Assembly (NCBI GenBank): GCA_905235995.1
Contig: CAJONI010000019.1
Coordinates: 1 to 61,651 of the forward strand
DNA length: 61,651 bases
Source of the DNA: an uncultured Bacteroidales bacterium
GTDB lineage: Bacteria; Bacteroidota; Bacteroidia; Bacteroidales; UBA932
Reading direction: 5' to 3'
Shown: in pieces, positions 50,446 through 59,812 of the stretch
Layout of the letters: each line of letters opens with the position of its first letter
How positions within the stretch are numbered: the stretch's first letter is position 1
Translations under genes and position numbers: made by a program
Notes under the pieces: generated by a model
The model's input: only the letters and a program-made list of their open reading frames with translations
Told to the model about the DNA's origin: nothing
Database searches by the model: none

Positions 50446-51397
50446 CGGCCATCTGTCCGGCCATGTTTTCCAAATGAGTCTTTGCCTGGGAGCCAGGCAG
50501 TGGAGCCAGGGCCTCGATGGCCTGGTTTACTTCCGCTTCCAGCCGGCCCTGCGCATAATCCATGGCATGATAGCGGGCGATCTGGGTGAAGACGTCGAAC
50601 ACGAACTCGGCGTCGGGGTTCTTCATGCGGCGCCGTATCTCACGTGAGACCGACTTGGGCGCGCATGCGAAGAGCGAGAGCAGCGGAAGGGTGATCTTTC
50701 GCTCAAGGATGTCCTGGCCAGTGGGCTTGCCCAGGGACAGGTCGGGGGAATAATCGAGCATGTCGTCGCGCATCTGGAATGCCTGCCCGACATGATATGC
50801 ATAACGCTGGACGCAGGAAATCTCCTCGACGGAAGCATCGACGCCATAGGCCGCAGCCAACATGGCCGCTTCGAAAAGGGAGGTGGTCTTGTGGTAGATG
50901 ATATTCAGGTAGTTCTCTTCCGTCGTGTCGCCCTTGATGGCCCGCTCCTGCTGTATCATCTCGCCCTCGGCAAGGTCGCCAAGGCACTTGCAGAAGATGT
51001 GGAGCACCCTCTTGTCGGGGATGTCGACGAGCAGGGCCATGGCCTTCGAGAGCCAGTAGTCGCCGAGCAGCACGGCAGTGGTAGGCGAGTAAAGGGATGC
51101 CATGGTGGGCACACCGCGCCGCGTCTGCGCCTTATCGACCACGTCGTCATGCAGCAGCGACGCGGTGTGGATAAGTTCGGTGGCGACTGCACAATCAATA
51201 ACCTGCCCGTCGCAGCGGCCGCTGAGGGCTTTGGCGACGAGCAGGGTAAATGTGGGACGGACTTTCTTTCCGCCGTGGTCGAGCAGGAAGCGGTTTGCTT
51301 TCTCAAGCAACGGAATATCCGAGCGGAGGCTCCCCGCAAACTGGCGTTGGAAGTCAGCCCAGGACTCTCCCAGGAAACGTTGTACTTCCCGGAACAA
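50432..51397 (-). CDS. Polyprenyl (probably octaprenyl/solanesyl) diphosphate synthase
   Basis: 321 residues, all-helical isoprenyl synthase. The two aspartate-rich motifs are LLHDDVVD (followed by RRGVPT) and MRDDMLDY; GGKKVRPTFTLL is the isopentenyl-diphosphate site. It builds long all-trans chains, likely for the menaquinone side chain. Chain length is not deducible with certainty. It lies 5 bases downstream of the outer-membrane-barrel gene. Confidence 0.9.
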   Translation of the reverse strand: MFREVQRFLGESWADFQRQFAGSLRSDIPLLEKANRFLLDHGGKKVRPTFTLLVAKALSGRCDGQVIDCAVATELIHTASLLHDDVVDKAQTRRGVPTMASLYSPTTAVLLGDYWLSKAMALLVDIPDKRVLHIFCKCLGDLAEGEMIQQERAIKGDTTEENYLNIIYHKTTSLFEAAMLAAAYGVDASVEEISCVQRYAYHVGQAFQMRDDMLDYSPDLSLGKPTGQDILERKITLPLLSLFACAPKSVSREIRRRMKNPDAEFVFDVFTQIARYHAMDYAQGRLEAEVNQAIEALAPLPGSQAKTHLENMAGQMAVRTA

Positions 51398-51402
51398 GAG
51401 CC

Positions 51403-51984
51403 TTAGAATTTAAGACCTACGCAGATCTCGATGGTGCGCGGCTTGCCTTTGAGGCTTTCGTACTGCTGGAGTACCTGCTGGGCGCTCGTCACGTCGGCGA
51501 AAGAGCCGAAGTTCCAGTTGTAACGGCCGGTAACCTGCAGTTTCCAGACATTGATGCCAAGACCGATGCCGAGGCCGTATTCGAATTTCCGGAGAGCTTC
51601 TGCTACTTCGTCATCGATTCCCTTGCCGGGGATCCTGAGGCGATAGCCCACATACGGACCGGCAAAGATGAACGGACGGGCGATCAGGAGGTCCGGACCC
51701 CACTGAAGGTTGAGCGGAAGTTCAAGGTAGCTCAGACGCAGGTCGGCCGCATCCGACAACTTCAGGCCGGCAACTTTGTAGAGCAGCTCGGGCTGGAAGG
51801 AGAAGCCTGCGGCGGAACCGGTCTGATAGCCGACACCGGCCTGCCAGCCGCTGTGGCCATCCTTGATGTCTTTCACGCTCGACTTGTTGTAGTTCCAGCC
51901 GCCCTTGATGACCAGGCCCTGGGCGTTGGCGCTCAGGACACCGATGCAAAGAATGCTGACAATAAGAAGAGTAAGTTTTTTCAT
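51403..51984 (-). CDS. Outer-membrane beta-barrel protein (PF13568-like)
   Basis: 193 residues with signal peptide MKKLTLLIVSILCIGVLSANA. The mature protein has a PorT/OmpX-like pattern of paired strands (GLVIKGGWNYNKSSV, GWQAGVGYQTGSAAGFSFQP, LSYLELPLNLQWGP, GPYVGYRLRI) and ends ICVGLKF with a terminal Phe. Function unknown. It is between trxA (12-base gap) and the polyprenyl synthetase gene (5-base gap). Confidence 0.75.
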   Translation of the reverse strand: MKKLTLLIVSILCIGVLSANAQGLVIKGGWNYNKSSVKDIKDGHSGWQAGVGYQTGSAAGFSFQPELLYKVAGLKLSDAADLRLSYLELPLNLQWGPDLLIARPFIFAGPYVGYRLRIPGKGIDDEVAEALRKFEYGLGIGLGINVWKLQVTGRYNWNFGSFADVTSAQQVLQQYESLKGKPRTIEICVGLKF

Positions 51985-51996
51985 GAAAATTTCAAT

Positions 51997-52314
51997 TTAG
52001 ATTATTGCTTCGATTTTCTTCTCGATCTCGGCCTGCGGGACTGCACCCACGAGCCGGTCTACCAGTTCGCCGCCCTTGAAGAAGAGCAGCGTGGGGATGT
52101 TGCGGATGCCAAATTTCATGGGAATGTCGGAGCTCTCGTCCACGTTGCATTTGGCGACGGTGAGCTTGCCCTCGTACTTCTCGGCCAGACGGTCGACAAC
52201 TGGGGAAATCATGCGGCAAGGGCCGCACCAGGTGGCCCAGAAGTCCACGAGGACCGGGGTCTTTGCCTGTTCGACGATTTCGGCGAAATTGGAATCGGTG
52301 AGTGAAAGTGCCAT
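51997..52314 (-). CDS. trxA: Thioredoxin
   Basis: 105 residues. Redox pair Cys30 and Cys33 in WATWCGPC, cis-proline in NIPTLLFFKGG. A general disulfide reductase, cytoplasmic since no signal peptide is present. Possibly co-transcribed with the downstream barrel and polyprenyl synthetase genes. Confidence 0.95.
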   Translation of the reverse strand: MALSLTDSNFAEIVEQAKTPVLVDFWATWCGPCRMISPVVDRLAEKYEGKLTVAKCNVDESSDIPMKFGIRNIPTLLFFKGGELVDRLVGAVPQAEIEKKIEAII

Positions 52315-52336
52315 CTTTTTCTGCTTTAATTTGCGT

Positions 52337-52344
52337 TAAAGATA
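52337..52344 (-). promoter_or_regulatory. Possible -7 box for trxA
   Basis: TATCTTTA on the minus strand, one mismatch to TAnnTTTG, 22 bases before the trxA ATG in the 47-base gap after the PG0541-like gene. Confidence 0.3.
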
Positions 52345-52361
52345 CTAATTTTTCATAAATG

Positions 52362-52655
52362 TCAAACACACTGCTCGACATTCCAGACGAAGGCACGCAC
52401 GCCCACGGACTTGTTACGGGCGTCGAGCTTTCGGACCGTGAGCAGTATGTCGGGGACCTTTTCGTCCTCTACCACAGTGATTACGGCAGAGTTCATCTCG
52501 GGCCAGGTATGGGTGCCGCGGTGCGGCTCGCCGGTCGACGAACCCTGCCCCTGCACCTGCTCGAAGAAAGTGAAACCTCTGATGCCAAGCTCTTCGAGCA
52601 TATATTCCACACGCGTGGTGAAGGCCTGGTTGAATACTATCATTACGCTTTTCAT
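52362..52655 (-). CDS. PG0541-like small transporter-associated protein
   Basis: 97 residues, ferredoxin-like (PII-like) fold expected: MKSVMIVFNQAFTTRVEYML, a variable loop (GQGSSTGEPHRGTHTWPEMN), VITVVEDEKVPDILLTV, and the end AFVWNVEQCV. This matches the PG0541 family found next to RND pumps of Bacteroidota. Its ATG overlaps the RND stop (ATGA), so translation is coupled. A signal-dependent modulator of the pump is plausible but unproven. Confidence 0.75.
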   Translation of the reverse strand: MKSVMIVFNQAFTTRVEYMLEELGIRGFTFFEQVQGQGSSTGEPHRGTHTWPEMNSAVITVVEDEKVPDILLTVRKLDARNKSVGVRAFVWNVEQCV

Positions 52656-55600
52656 ACCGTTTCCTCCTGATCGGGGTTCAATTGCATGAATATAAACTCT
52701 TTGCGGCGCTTCATCTCCTTGTCGCGCTCACCGCTGCGGGAGATCAGGCCATAGACCACAGGTACGATGATCAGGGTGATGAAGGTCGAAACCAACAGAC
52801 CGCCGATCACCACGATGCCCAGCGGACGCCACATCTCGGAACCTTCGCCGTGGCTCAGGGCCATGGGGAGCATGCCGAGGAGGGTCGTGAAGGCCGTCAT
52901 AAGCACCGGACGCAGACGCGAGGCGCCAGAAAGGGCTATCGCCTCGCTGAGCCTGTGGCCTCGGTCGCGCATCAGGTTGATGTAGTCCACCAGCACGATG
53001 CCGTTCTTAACCACGATACCTATGAGCATCACGATACCGAGTGCTGCTATCATATCGAGAGTCGTGCTGGTGATCCAGAGGGCCAGCACCACGCCCGAGA
53101 GGGCAAACGGGATGGACAGCAGGATGACCGCGGGCTTGCCGAGATTCTCGAACTGCGAGGCCATCACGATGTATACGAGCAGGATGATCAGCAAGGCCAG
53201 GGAGAGGATGTCGCTGAATGACTTCTGCTGGTCTTCATAGTCGCCGGCCAGCACCACCGATATGCCCGACGGTGCCCTGTGCTGGTCGACCTGCGCCTGG
53301 ATGTCGCTCGCCAGCTCGCCCAGGGAAGTCTTGTAGGGCGAGGCGATCACGCGTACATAGCGCTGGCGGCTCTTGCGCTCGATGGTCTGCGGCGCCCAGT
53401 ACTCCTCGATCGACGCAACCTCGCCAAGCTTTATGCGGGCGCCGGTAGCGGTCGGGATTGTGAGGTCCAGGATGTTGCTCAGGGAGTTGCGGTCTTCCTC
53501 CTTGAGACGGACCACGATATCGTATTCATCACCGTCTTCCTTCAGATAGCCTGCCGTGAAGCCGGCCACGCGGTTGCGCACGTACTGCGAAACCGTGGCC
53601 GTACTCAGGCCGTGGAAGGCGGCTTTCTCCTTGTCCACGACCAGTTTCAGCTCGGGACGGTCCTTGTCGCGGGAGATCCTCACGTTGCGGGCGTTCGGCA
53701 CATTGGCGACTATGGCATCGCGTATCTCCTTGGCGTAGAGGCTCGTCTCGTCGAAGTCGTAGCCGTATATCTCCACGTCGACGGTCGATGATCCACCACC
53801 GCCCATACCGCCGGAAGGCATGCACTGGTACTCGATGATCTCCGGATACCCGGAGAGTTCCTGGCGGATGACCTCGGCTATCTCGTCGATGCTGCGCTTG
53901 CGCTCATATTTCTTGGTGCAGACCACCGTCATTGATATCTTGAAGTTGTTGGTCGAGGAGAAGAGCGCACCGATGGAACTCTCGTCGGTCGAACCGGCGG
54001 AAGTGGATATGCGCTTGACCTCGGGCACCAGCTCCGCGATACGGCCCTCCAGCACGCGCGCGAGGGCGGCCGTGTTCTCGATCCGGGTACCCGGCTGCAG
54101 TTCCACCGTCACGCTGAGACGGCCGTTGTCGCTGATCTGCATGAAATCGGTACCGATCTTGCCCATGACCATCGGCAGCATCGACAATGCGAAGAACACC
54201 AGGGCGATGGTAATGGTTATCAGCTTGTGGCTCAGGCACCAGCGGAGAATGTTGGCATAGGCCCTGTCGATCTTGTCGAGAACCCCCTTCACGATGAAGC
54301 GCTCGTACCAGCTGTGGCTGTCGTCGATTTCCACGAGACGTCCCTGCTCGTCGATTTCCACCGACTTGGCTTTCAAAATCTTGGAGCAGAGCATAGGGAT
54401 CAGCGAGATGGCCACCAGCGTCGAGGTGGAGACCACTATGGTAACGATCCAGCCCAGTTCCTTGAAGAGAATGCCGGCCATGCCGGTAAGCATGGTGAGC
54501 GGGATGAACACCGCCACGATGACCAGCGTCGTCGCGATGACGGAGGTCCACACCTCGTTGGTCGCGTAGATGGCGGCTTCATGGGGCGAACTGCCTCGGT
54601 CGATATGTTTGGAAATGTTCTCCAGGACCACAATGGCATCGTCGACCACCATGCCGATGGCCACCGTCAGCGCGGACAGGGAGATGATGTTGAGCGAACT
54701 GTCGATCAGCATCAGGTAGATGAAGGCCACGATCAAGGCTATCGGGATGGTCAGGCCGATGATCATGGTGGCCCTCCACCTGCCCAGGAAGAAGAATACC
54801 ACCAGAACCACGAAGAACAGTGCATAGAGGATTGATTCCTCAAGCGAACCGATGGCGTTCTCAATCTCTTCAGAGGAGTCGTAGATCATCTTGATCTCGA
54901 CATCGGAGGGAAGGGTCTTCTGTATCCTTGCGAGTTCCTTGCGCACGTCCTTGCACACCTGCACGGTGTTGGAGCCGGACTTCTTGGCCACTATCAGGCG
55001 GACGGCGTCCTTGCCGTCTACCTTCTCGTCAAGCGAGAGGTCCTTGATGGTATCGCGCACCGCAGCCAGGTCGCGGATGAAAACCTTCTGGCCGAGCGGT
55101 GTGGAAGTGACCACTATGTCTGCGATATCTGCACTCTGTGCGAATTCGCCGCGAACCTGCATCTGGTACTGCTCCTTGTTCATCTTCACCGTACCGCTCG
55201 AGAGGTTCAGGTTGTTCGTGCTGATGGCATTGGCAATCTGCTCTACGGTCAGGCCGTAGCCGTCGAGCTTGGCCTGGTCGATGTCGATGTAGACGTAACG
55301 GTCGGGGGCGCCGGACACCGACACGGAGCCGATGCCATTGATGCGGTTGAGCTGCGGCACCACCTCGTCGTTCATTATCTTCTCCAGGCCGGGATAGCTT
55401 TCCTTCGCCATCACGGAATACTGGATGATAGGCATCAGGCTCGAATTGAGCTTGAACATCACGGGGTTCGAGCAACCATCAGGCAGGTTGCTCTTGATCA
55501 TGTCGATGTAGGAGCGTATGTCGTTGGACGCCTCGTCGCGGTCGGAACCCCACTCCAGTTCGAGGGAGACTACCGACATGTTGTCGCGCGACGAAGAGGT

Positions 55601-55840
55601 CAGTTCCTTCAGGCCGTCGACCGAAGTGAGGCTGTTCTCTATGATTTTGGTGACGTTGGTCTCGATCTCGCTGGCGGAGGCGCCCGGGTAGGTGGTCATC
55701 ACCGTGATGTAGGGCGGTTCCATCTCCGGGAACTGGTCGATCGGCAGCCGCATGAGCGAGAACACGCCGATGACGATGACCGCAACAAAGATCAGCGCCG
55801 TGGTGACCGGTTTGTTGATCGCTGACTTGTAGATGCTCAT
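52652..55840 (-). CDS. RND efflux pump, AcrB/HAE1 family inner-membrane subunit
   Basis: 1062 residues, twelve membrane helices with two large periplasmic loops. N-terminal MSIYKSAINKPVTTALIFV, YPGASASEIETNVTKIIENS, LTVAIGMVVDDAIVVLENIS (helix 4 proton-relay aspartates), GKIGTDFMQISDNGRLSV, and helix 10-11 segments (IVMLIGIVVKNGIVLVDYIN). HAE1-type pumps expel drugs, detergents or bile-type compounds; the substrate is unknown. It sits between the MFP gene (3-base gap) and the PG0541-like gene (4-base overlap). Confidence 0.95.
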   Translation of the reverse strand: MSIYKSAINKPVTTALIFVAVIVIGVFSLMRLPIDQFPEMEPPYITVMTTYPGASASEIETNVTKIIENSLTSVDGLKELTSSSRDNMSVVSLELEWGSDRDEASNDIRSYIDMIKSNLPDGCSNPVMFKLNSSLMPIIQYSVMAKESYPGLEKIMNDEVVPQLNRINGIGSVSVSGAPDRYVYIDIDQAKLDGYGLTVEQIANAISTNNLNLSSGTVKMNKEQYQMQVRGEFAQSADIADIVVTSTPLGQKVFIRDLAAVRDTIKDLSLDEKVDGKDAVRLIVAKKSGSNTVQVCKDVRKELARIQKTLPSDVEIKMIYDSSEEIENAIGSLEESILYALFFVVLVVFFFLGRWRATMIIGLTIPIALIVAFIYLMLIDSSLNIISLSALTVAIGMVVDDAIVVLENISKHIDRGSSPHEAAIYATNEVWTSVIATTLVIVAVFIPLTMLTGMAGILFKELGWIVTIVVSTSTLVAISLIPMLCSKILKAKSVEIDEQGRLVEIDDSHSWYERFIVKGVLDKIDRAYANILRWCLSHKLITITIALVFFALSMLPMVMGKIGTDFMQISDNGRLSVTVELQPGTRIENTAALARVLEGRIAELVPEVKRISTSAGSTDESSIGALFSSTNNFKISMTVVCTKKYERKRSIDEIAEVIRQELSGYPEIIEYQCMPSGGMGGGGSSTVDVEIYGYDFDETSLYAKEIRDAIVANVPNARNVRISRDKDRPELKLVVDKEKAAFHGLSTATVSQYVRNRVAGFTAGYLKEDGDEYDIVVRLKEEDRNSLSNILDLTIPTATGARIKLGEVASIEEYWAPQTIERKSRQRYVRVIASPYKTSLGELASDIQAQVDQHRAPSGISVVLAGDYEDQQKSFSDILSLALLIILLVYIVMASQFENLGKPAVILLSIPFALSGVVLALWITSTTLDMIAALGIVMLIGIVVKNGIVLVDYINLMRDRGHRLSEAIALSGASRLRPVLMTAFTTLLGMLPMALSHGEGSEMWRPLGIVVIGGLLVSTFITLIIVPVVYGLISRSGERDKEMKRRKEFIFMQLNPDQEETV

Positions 55841-55843
55841 CGG

Positions 55844-56872
55844 TTAGTTCTCCTTGATTACGTTCAACTTCGATCCGTCGACCAGCTTGCCCTGGCCCAC
55901 GGTCACGAGGTGGTCGCCTTCCTTCAGGTCGCCTTCAAGGATCTCGACGTTCTCGTCGAACCTCTGGCCGAGCTTCACGAACACGCGCCTGGCCACTCCG
56001 TTTTCCTCGAGGAACACATAGCGGTCGTTCGAGCCGGTGAGCCTCAACACTGACTGGTAGGGCACCACCAGGATGTGGGCCTTGCCCAGCGACATCCGGG
56101 TCTTGGCATACATGCCCGGACGCAGCCTCAGGTTGGCGTTCGGAATACGCAGCTTGGCCAGGAAGGTGTGGGACACAGGGTCGATGACGGGATAGACGAT
56201 ATCGATCGTGGCGGGGAAGGTTTCGCCGGGATAGATGTCCGTCTGGATCATGACCGGCATGCCGTTCTTGACAAGCGGGAAATAGCCCTCCGGAATGGCG
56301 ATCAGCGCTTTCAGGGTGCTGATATGGGAGAGCACGAGTATCGCCTGGCCGCTGTAGAGTTCGCCGTCCTCATAGTTCCTGGCAGAGATGACGCCGGAGA
56401 AGGGTGCGCGCACGAAAGTATTCTTTTCCAGGAAATCGAGCGATTCCTTGGTCTGCTCATATGAGAGCTTGGTCTGGTCGTAGGTCTGCTGCGACACCGC
56501 GCCGCTCTCGCGGAGCGTTTCCATGCGCTGCAACTCCACTCCGAGGTTCGCGTAGGTCAGCTTGGTGGTGTTATACTGGTTCTGGTCCATGCGCACGAGC
56601 ATCGTGCCGGCGTTCACGTCGGTGCCGACTTCGGTATAGATGTGTTCGATCTTGCCGGTGACGGACGGGGAGACGCTGAGTTTCTTCCACTCCTCCAGCG
56701 TGGTGGAGAATTCGACTTCACGCGAGATGTCGGCCATTACGAGAGTTGTGGTTTCGACCAGTTCGGTACGCTGTTCTACCTGCTGCTGGTCCTGCTTTCC
56801 TCCGCAGGCGGATGTCACAAAGGCTGCGAGCAGGAGCGCGACGGACAGGATTGAAAGGTGAATGCTTTTCAT
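55844..56872 (-). CDS. RND periplasmic adaptor (membrane fusion protein), lipoprotein
   Basis: 342 residues. Lipoprotein signal ending FVTSAC with Cys23. Barrel-sandwich and coiled-coil hairpin (GKIEHIYTEVGTDVNAGTML; LRESGAVSQQTYDQTKLSYE; FVRAPFSGVISARNYEDGEL), then beta-barrel (IDIVYPVIDPVSHTFLAKLR). It bridges the RND pump and TolC protein. The hairpin is short, typical of Bacteroidota MFPs. Confidence 0.93.
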   Translation of the reverse strand: MKSIHLSILSVALLLAAFVTSACGGKQDQQQVEQRTELVETTTLVMADISREVEFSTTLEEWKKLSVSPSVTGKIEHIYTEVGTDVNAGTMLVRMDQNQYNTTKLTYANLGVELQRMETLRESGAVSQQTYDQTKLSYEQTKESLDFLEKNTFVRAPFSGVISARNYEDGELYSGQAILVLSHISTLKALIAIPEGYFPLVKNGMPVMIQTDIYPGETFPATIDIVYPVIDPVSHTFLAKLRIPNANLRLRPGMYAKTRMSLGKAHILVVPYQSVLRLTGSNDRYVFLEENGVARRVFVKLGQRFDENVEILEGDLKEGDHLVTVGQGKLVDGSKLNVIKEN

Positions 56873-56884
56873 ATGGTTGGTTAT

Positions 56885-58183
56885 CTATTTATTCAACAAT
56901 TGTTCGAGGGCCACCTGCGCGGTGATGATCTCGAGCAGGGTCTGCACGTAGCTGCTTTGCGCGGTGAGGAGGTTTGTACCGGAATTGGTCACGTCGAGAC
57001 TCGATGCCACGCCTTGTTCGTATTTCCTGGCAATGTTGTCGAACACGCGCTGGGCCACCTCCATGTTCTGTTTCTGGATTTCGTATTTCTCGATGGCGCT
57101 GCTCAGGTCGTATACCAGCTGATGGTGCTGGACATAGAGCGACAGCTCAGTGTCTTCCAGCGTATTGAGCTGCTTGTCATAAGCCAGTCTCGCATCTTTC
57201 ACGCTCGCATAGGTCTTGCCGGAGGTGAACAGGGGAATGCTCAGCTGGGCTCCGATCTGGTTCGGCGGAGTCATGTTCATGGTAGGCTCGTTGCTGAAAT
57301 TATGACGGCCGCTGAGCTGATGGTAGATGCTGAGAGTCGGGCCCGCAGACCAGGCTGTCAAGGCTATCTGCTTGCGGGTCAGCTCGGTGTTCTCTTTCAG
57401 GAGTCTGTAATCGTAGTTGCGGTTGATGTCGAATTCCTCAGTCAGCAGCGCCCTGGCGGTTTCCATGTTCATCAGGTCGTCGAGCCCGTCGGTCAGCACG
57501 ATCTGGGCGTCGTCTTCCATACAGAGCTGGAGCCGGAGCGAGTTGTAGACCATCTCGAGGGAGTTCCGGGTAGTATTGATGGTGCTCGCCATCGTGGCCA
57601 CCTGCACCAGCAGCTGGTCGGCGTCGGTCTGCTCGGCCACACCAACGTCCACTGATTTCTGCGTAATGCCGTGGAGTTTCCGCATGCTCTCGAGGTTTTG
57701 TTCCAGCAGGCCTATGGTCCTTTCGGCCACCAGGGCGGAATAATACAGGGTCTCGACCTGGTCGCAGATCTGTTTTTCCGTCTTTTCAAGGGTGATGTCG
57801 GACATCCTGCCGGAGATCTTGGCCACCTGGATGCCTATGATCGATGCTCCGCTGAAGCCAACGGCGGTCTGCAGGCCGAAAGTGGCATAAGGGGGCATGG
57901 AAATCTGCATCTGGCCCAGATCCATCTTGTAGCCCATCATGTTGGTATAGGAACCGCTGGCCGTCACCTGCGGAAGGAGTGCCGCTATGGCTTTCCATTT
58001 GTTGGCCTGAGCTTTCTTGATGTCGATAGAGGCGTTGGCCAGTGTGCGGTTGTGGTCTATGGCGTACTGCTTTGCCTCGGCGAGCGACAAAGAAATCCTG
58101 TCGGGACTTTCCTGGGCCTGCAAACCTGCCGCGATAAGCAGGAGAAGCGCGAAAAATCCCGATTTCCTTAGAATATTTCTCAT
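56885..58183 (-). CDS. TolC-family outer-membrane efflux protein
   Basis: 432 residues with signal peptide ending AAGLQAQ. Two OEP repeats of long helices (SLAEAKQYAIDHNRTLANAS, then ALLPQVTASGSYTN; NLESMRKLHGITQKSVDVGV; VAQRVFDNIARKYEQGVASS). It forms the trimeric outer-membrane exit duct. First gene of the tolC-MFP-RND-PG0541 operon, 12 bases before the MFP gene. Confidence 0.93.
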   Translation of the reverse strand: MRNILRKSGFFALLLLIAAGLQAQESPDRISLSLAEAKQYAIDHNRTLANASIDIKKAQANKWKAIAALLPQVTASGSYTNMMGYKMDLGQMQISMPPYATFGLQTAVGFSGASIIGIQVAKISGRMSDITLEKTEKQICDQVETLYYSALVAERTIGLLEQNLESMRKLHGITQKSVDVGVAEQTDADQLLVQVATMASTINTTRNSLEMVYNSLRLQLCMEDDAQIVLTDGLDDLMNMETARALLTEEFDINRNYDYRLLKENTELTRKQIALTAWSAGPTLSIYHQLSGRHNFSNEPTMNMTPPNQIGAQLSIPLFTSGKTYASVKDARLAYDKQLNTLEDTELSLYVQHHQLVYDLSSAIEKYEIQKQNMEVAQRVFDNIARKYEQGVASSLDVTNSGTNLLTAQSSYVQTLLEIITAQVALEQLLNK

Positions 58184-58215
58184 TTTATCAGTGGATTATC
58201 TACTTTTTTGAAGCG

Positions 58216-58223
58216 CAAAAATA
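58216..58223 (-). promoter_or_regulatory. -7 box for the efflux operon
   Basis: TATTTTTG on the minus strand, 32 bases before the tolC-gene ATG. A TTTG (minus strand, 58242-58245) lies 18 bp upstream, inside the neighbouring hairpin. Confidence 0.5.
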
Positions 58224-58234
58224 CAACAAAAATC

Positions 58235-58262
58235 AAGCCATCAAAAAAAGAATTGATGGCTT
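58235..58262 (-). terminator. Hairpin terminator after the fucosidase gene
   Basis: AAGCCATCAA (58235-58244) and TTGATGGCTT (58253-58262) are perfect 10-bp arms with loop AAAAAGAA. On the minus strand it is followed by GATTTTTG. It lies 29 bases past the fucosidase stop and overlaps the efflux operon promoter region. Confidence 0.55.
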
Positions 58263-58291
58263 GCCGAAAAAAACCAGGAATATACCGTCCT

Positions 58292-59674
58292 CTAGTCATA
58301 AACCCCTATTTCGGCGATAGCGAGCAATCCGTCGTAGGAAGTGAAGCGAATCCGCACCGCACCGGTCTTTACAGGCGCAAAGCGGCAGATATGCACGCGG
58401 CCGCCGGCAGTACCGGCTTCAGCCACCTGTTTCCACGCGCCACCCCGCAGGACCTCCACCACGAATCCATTGAGACGAGGCTCTCCCCTCTCGGTGACAA
58501 CCACCATTGAGACAGGCGTTTCCTTATCCAGCTCCACTTTCCACCAGGGCTCTTTCACAGCGGGGCTGGAGACCCAGGCAGTGCTGAAATTGTCGTCGTT
58601 GGCCAGGTCCATCAGGTCGCAGTCGTCGGACCAGGAGGAATCGCAGGTCCTGTCGATGGCCAGGTTGATGCCGATGATGGGGGCCGGGGCCTCGGGCACG
58701 TCCACCATGTGGCCGGTGTTCTTCCAGATGCGGCCAATACGCTGCATGGCTGCCACGGCGTTGTCGTCGATGAGGCCGTCGCGGTTGGGAGCCGCATTGA
58801 GAATATAGGTGCAGTAGGCGTTGTTGTAGGGGATGATGTTCTCGGCCACTATACGGTCGACGTCCTTGAGCTGGTCGGTGGGGAAGGACTCCTTCCAGAA
58901 CCAGGTGCGCTGGAGCGGGTAGCAGGCCATGGCGGGGAGCCGGTTGGTCTGCGCCGATATCTTCTCCCCCGCTCCCTGCTCGTAGCAGCGGATGTCCGAA
59001 TAGAAAAGGGCTTCCTGGGGGTATTTGGAGCCGTTGAGGTCCATCACCAGGCAGTCGGGCTGCAGGCTCTTTACATAATTGTATATCTCCTGGAAGGACA
59101 CGTCTTCGTAGGAAATGCGGCCCCAGGGTGCGTCCCAGCCGTCGAACATGATGGTGTTCACCGGGCCGTAGCCGGTGAGGAGTTCCCTGAGCTGCGCCTT
59201 GATGAACGCTGTCTTCTCGGGCGTGAAGGGCAGCGTGTGGCGGATACGGTGATGGGTGTCCAGGATCGAGAAGTGGAACATCACCTGCATGCCGGCTTCC
59301 CGGAGGGCGTCCGTGAGCTCCTTGAGCACGTCCCTGTGGAGCGGGGTGTTCATCACGCCGTAGTCCGTGGTGGCGGTATCCCACATGCAGAAGCCCGCGT
59401 GGTGCTTCACGCTCACGCAGATGAACGTGGCGCCCGCACTCTTTGCCGTGGCCACCCACTGGCGCGTATCCAGACGGACGGGGTTGAACACCGAAGGGTC
59501 AAGGTCGGGATCCGTCCAGTCGGCCTCCTGGAAAGTGGGAAGGCCGAAATGCACGAACATGCCGAACCTCAGGTCCACGAACTCCTGCTGCAGCTGATGC
59601 AGGCTCTTCTCCTGCCCCGCCGCATTCAAAACGATGCCCGTAATAAACAGCAGGCATAAAGTGAATCTTTTCAT
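58292..59674 (-). CDS. Exported alpha-L-fucosidase (GH29) with C-terminal discoidin-like domain
   Basis: 460 residues with signal peptide ending LNAAGQ. The GH29 barrel has RFGMFVHFGLPTF, VSVKHHAGFCMWDTATTDY and the nucleophile aspartate in NTIMFDGWDAPWG. The last about 125 residues (from IDRTCDSSWSDDCDLMDLAN) look like an F5/8-type C (CBM32) sugar-binding domain (WWKVELDKETPVSMVVVTER). It would release L-fucose from glycans such as mucin or xyloglucan; linkage is not known. It has its own promoter and terminator. There is no SusCD pair nearby. Confidence 0.88.
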   Translation of the reverse strand: MKRFTLCLLFITGIVLNAAGQEKSLHQLQQEFVDLRFGMFVHFGLPTFQEADWTDPDLDPSVFNPVRLDTRQWVATAKSAGATFICVSVKHHAGFCMWDTATTDYGVMNTPLHRDVLKELTDALREAGMQVMFHFSILDTHHRIRHTLPFTPEKTAFIKAQLRELLTGYGPVNTIMFDGWDAPWGRISYEDVSFQEIYNYVKSLQPDCLVMDLNGSKYPQEALFYSDIRCYEQGAGEKISAQTNRLPAMACYPLQRTWFWKESFPTDQLKDVDRIVAENIIPYNNAYCTYILNAAPNRDGLIDDNAVAAMQRIGRIWKNTGHMVDVPEAPAPIIGINLAIDRTCDSSWSDDCDLMDLANDDNFSTAWVSSPAVKEPWWKVELDKETPVSMVVVTERGEPRLNGFVVEVLRGGAWKQVAEAGTAGGRVHICRFAPVKTGAVRIRFTSYDGLLAIAEIGVYD

Positions 59675-59705
59675 ACTCAGCGTAACATTTGGAAATCTAC
59701 TCCTG

Positions 59706-59736
59706 CAAATTTACGCCATAGAACCTGTAAATCCAA
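59706..59736 (-). promoter_or_regulatory. Promoter for the fucosidase gene
   Basis: On the minus strand TTG (59734-59736) and TAAATTTG (59706-59713) are 20 bp apart, a consensus match. The ATG is at 59674. Confidence 0.55.
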
Positions 59737-59783
59737 GTCTTTGCATACTTTGGCATGGTCCTGCCTCGTCGACTTTGAGCGGA

Positions 59784-59803
59784 AAAGGTGACCAAAGGTG
59801 ACC
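59784..59803 (+). promoter_or_regulatory. Perfect tandem 10-bp repeat upstream of the hydrolase gene, likely operator
   Basis: AAAGGTGACC occurs twice with no gap (59784-59793, 59794-59803). The second copy ends 9 bp before the -7 box at 59813, so the pair covers the -33 region, where no TTG is present. Two copies on one DNA face, one turn apart, suit an activator or repressor dimer. Confidence 0.5.
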
Positions 59804-59812
59804 GAAAAAACG

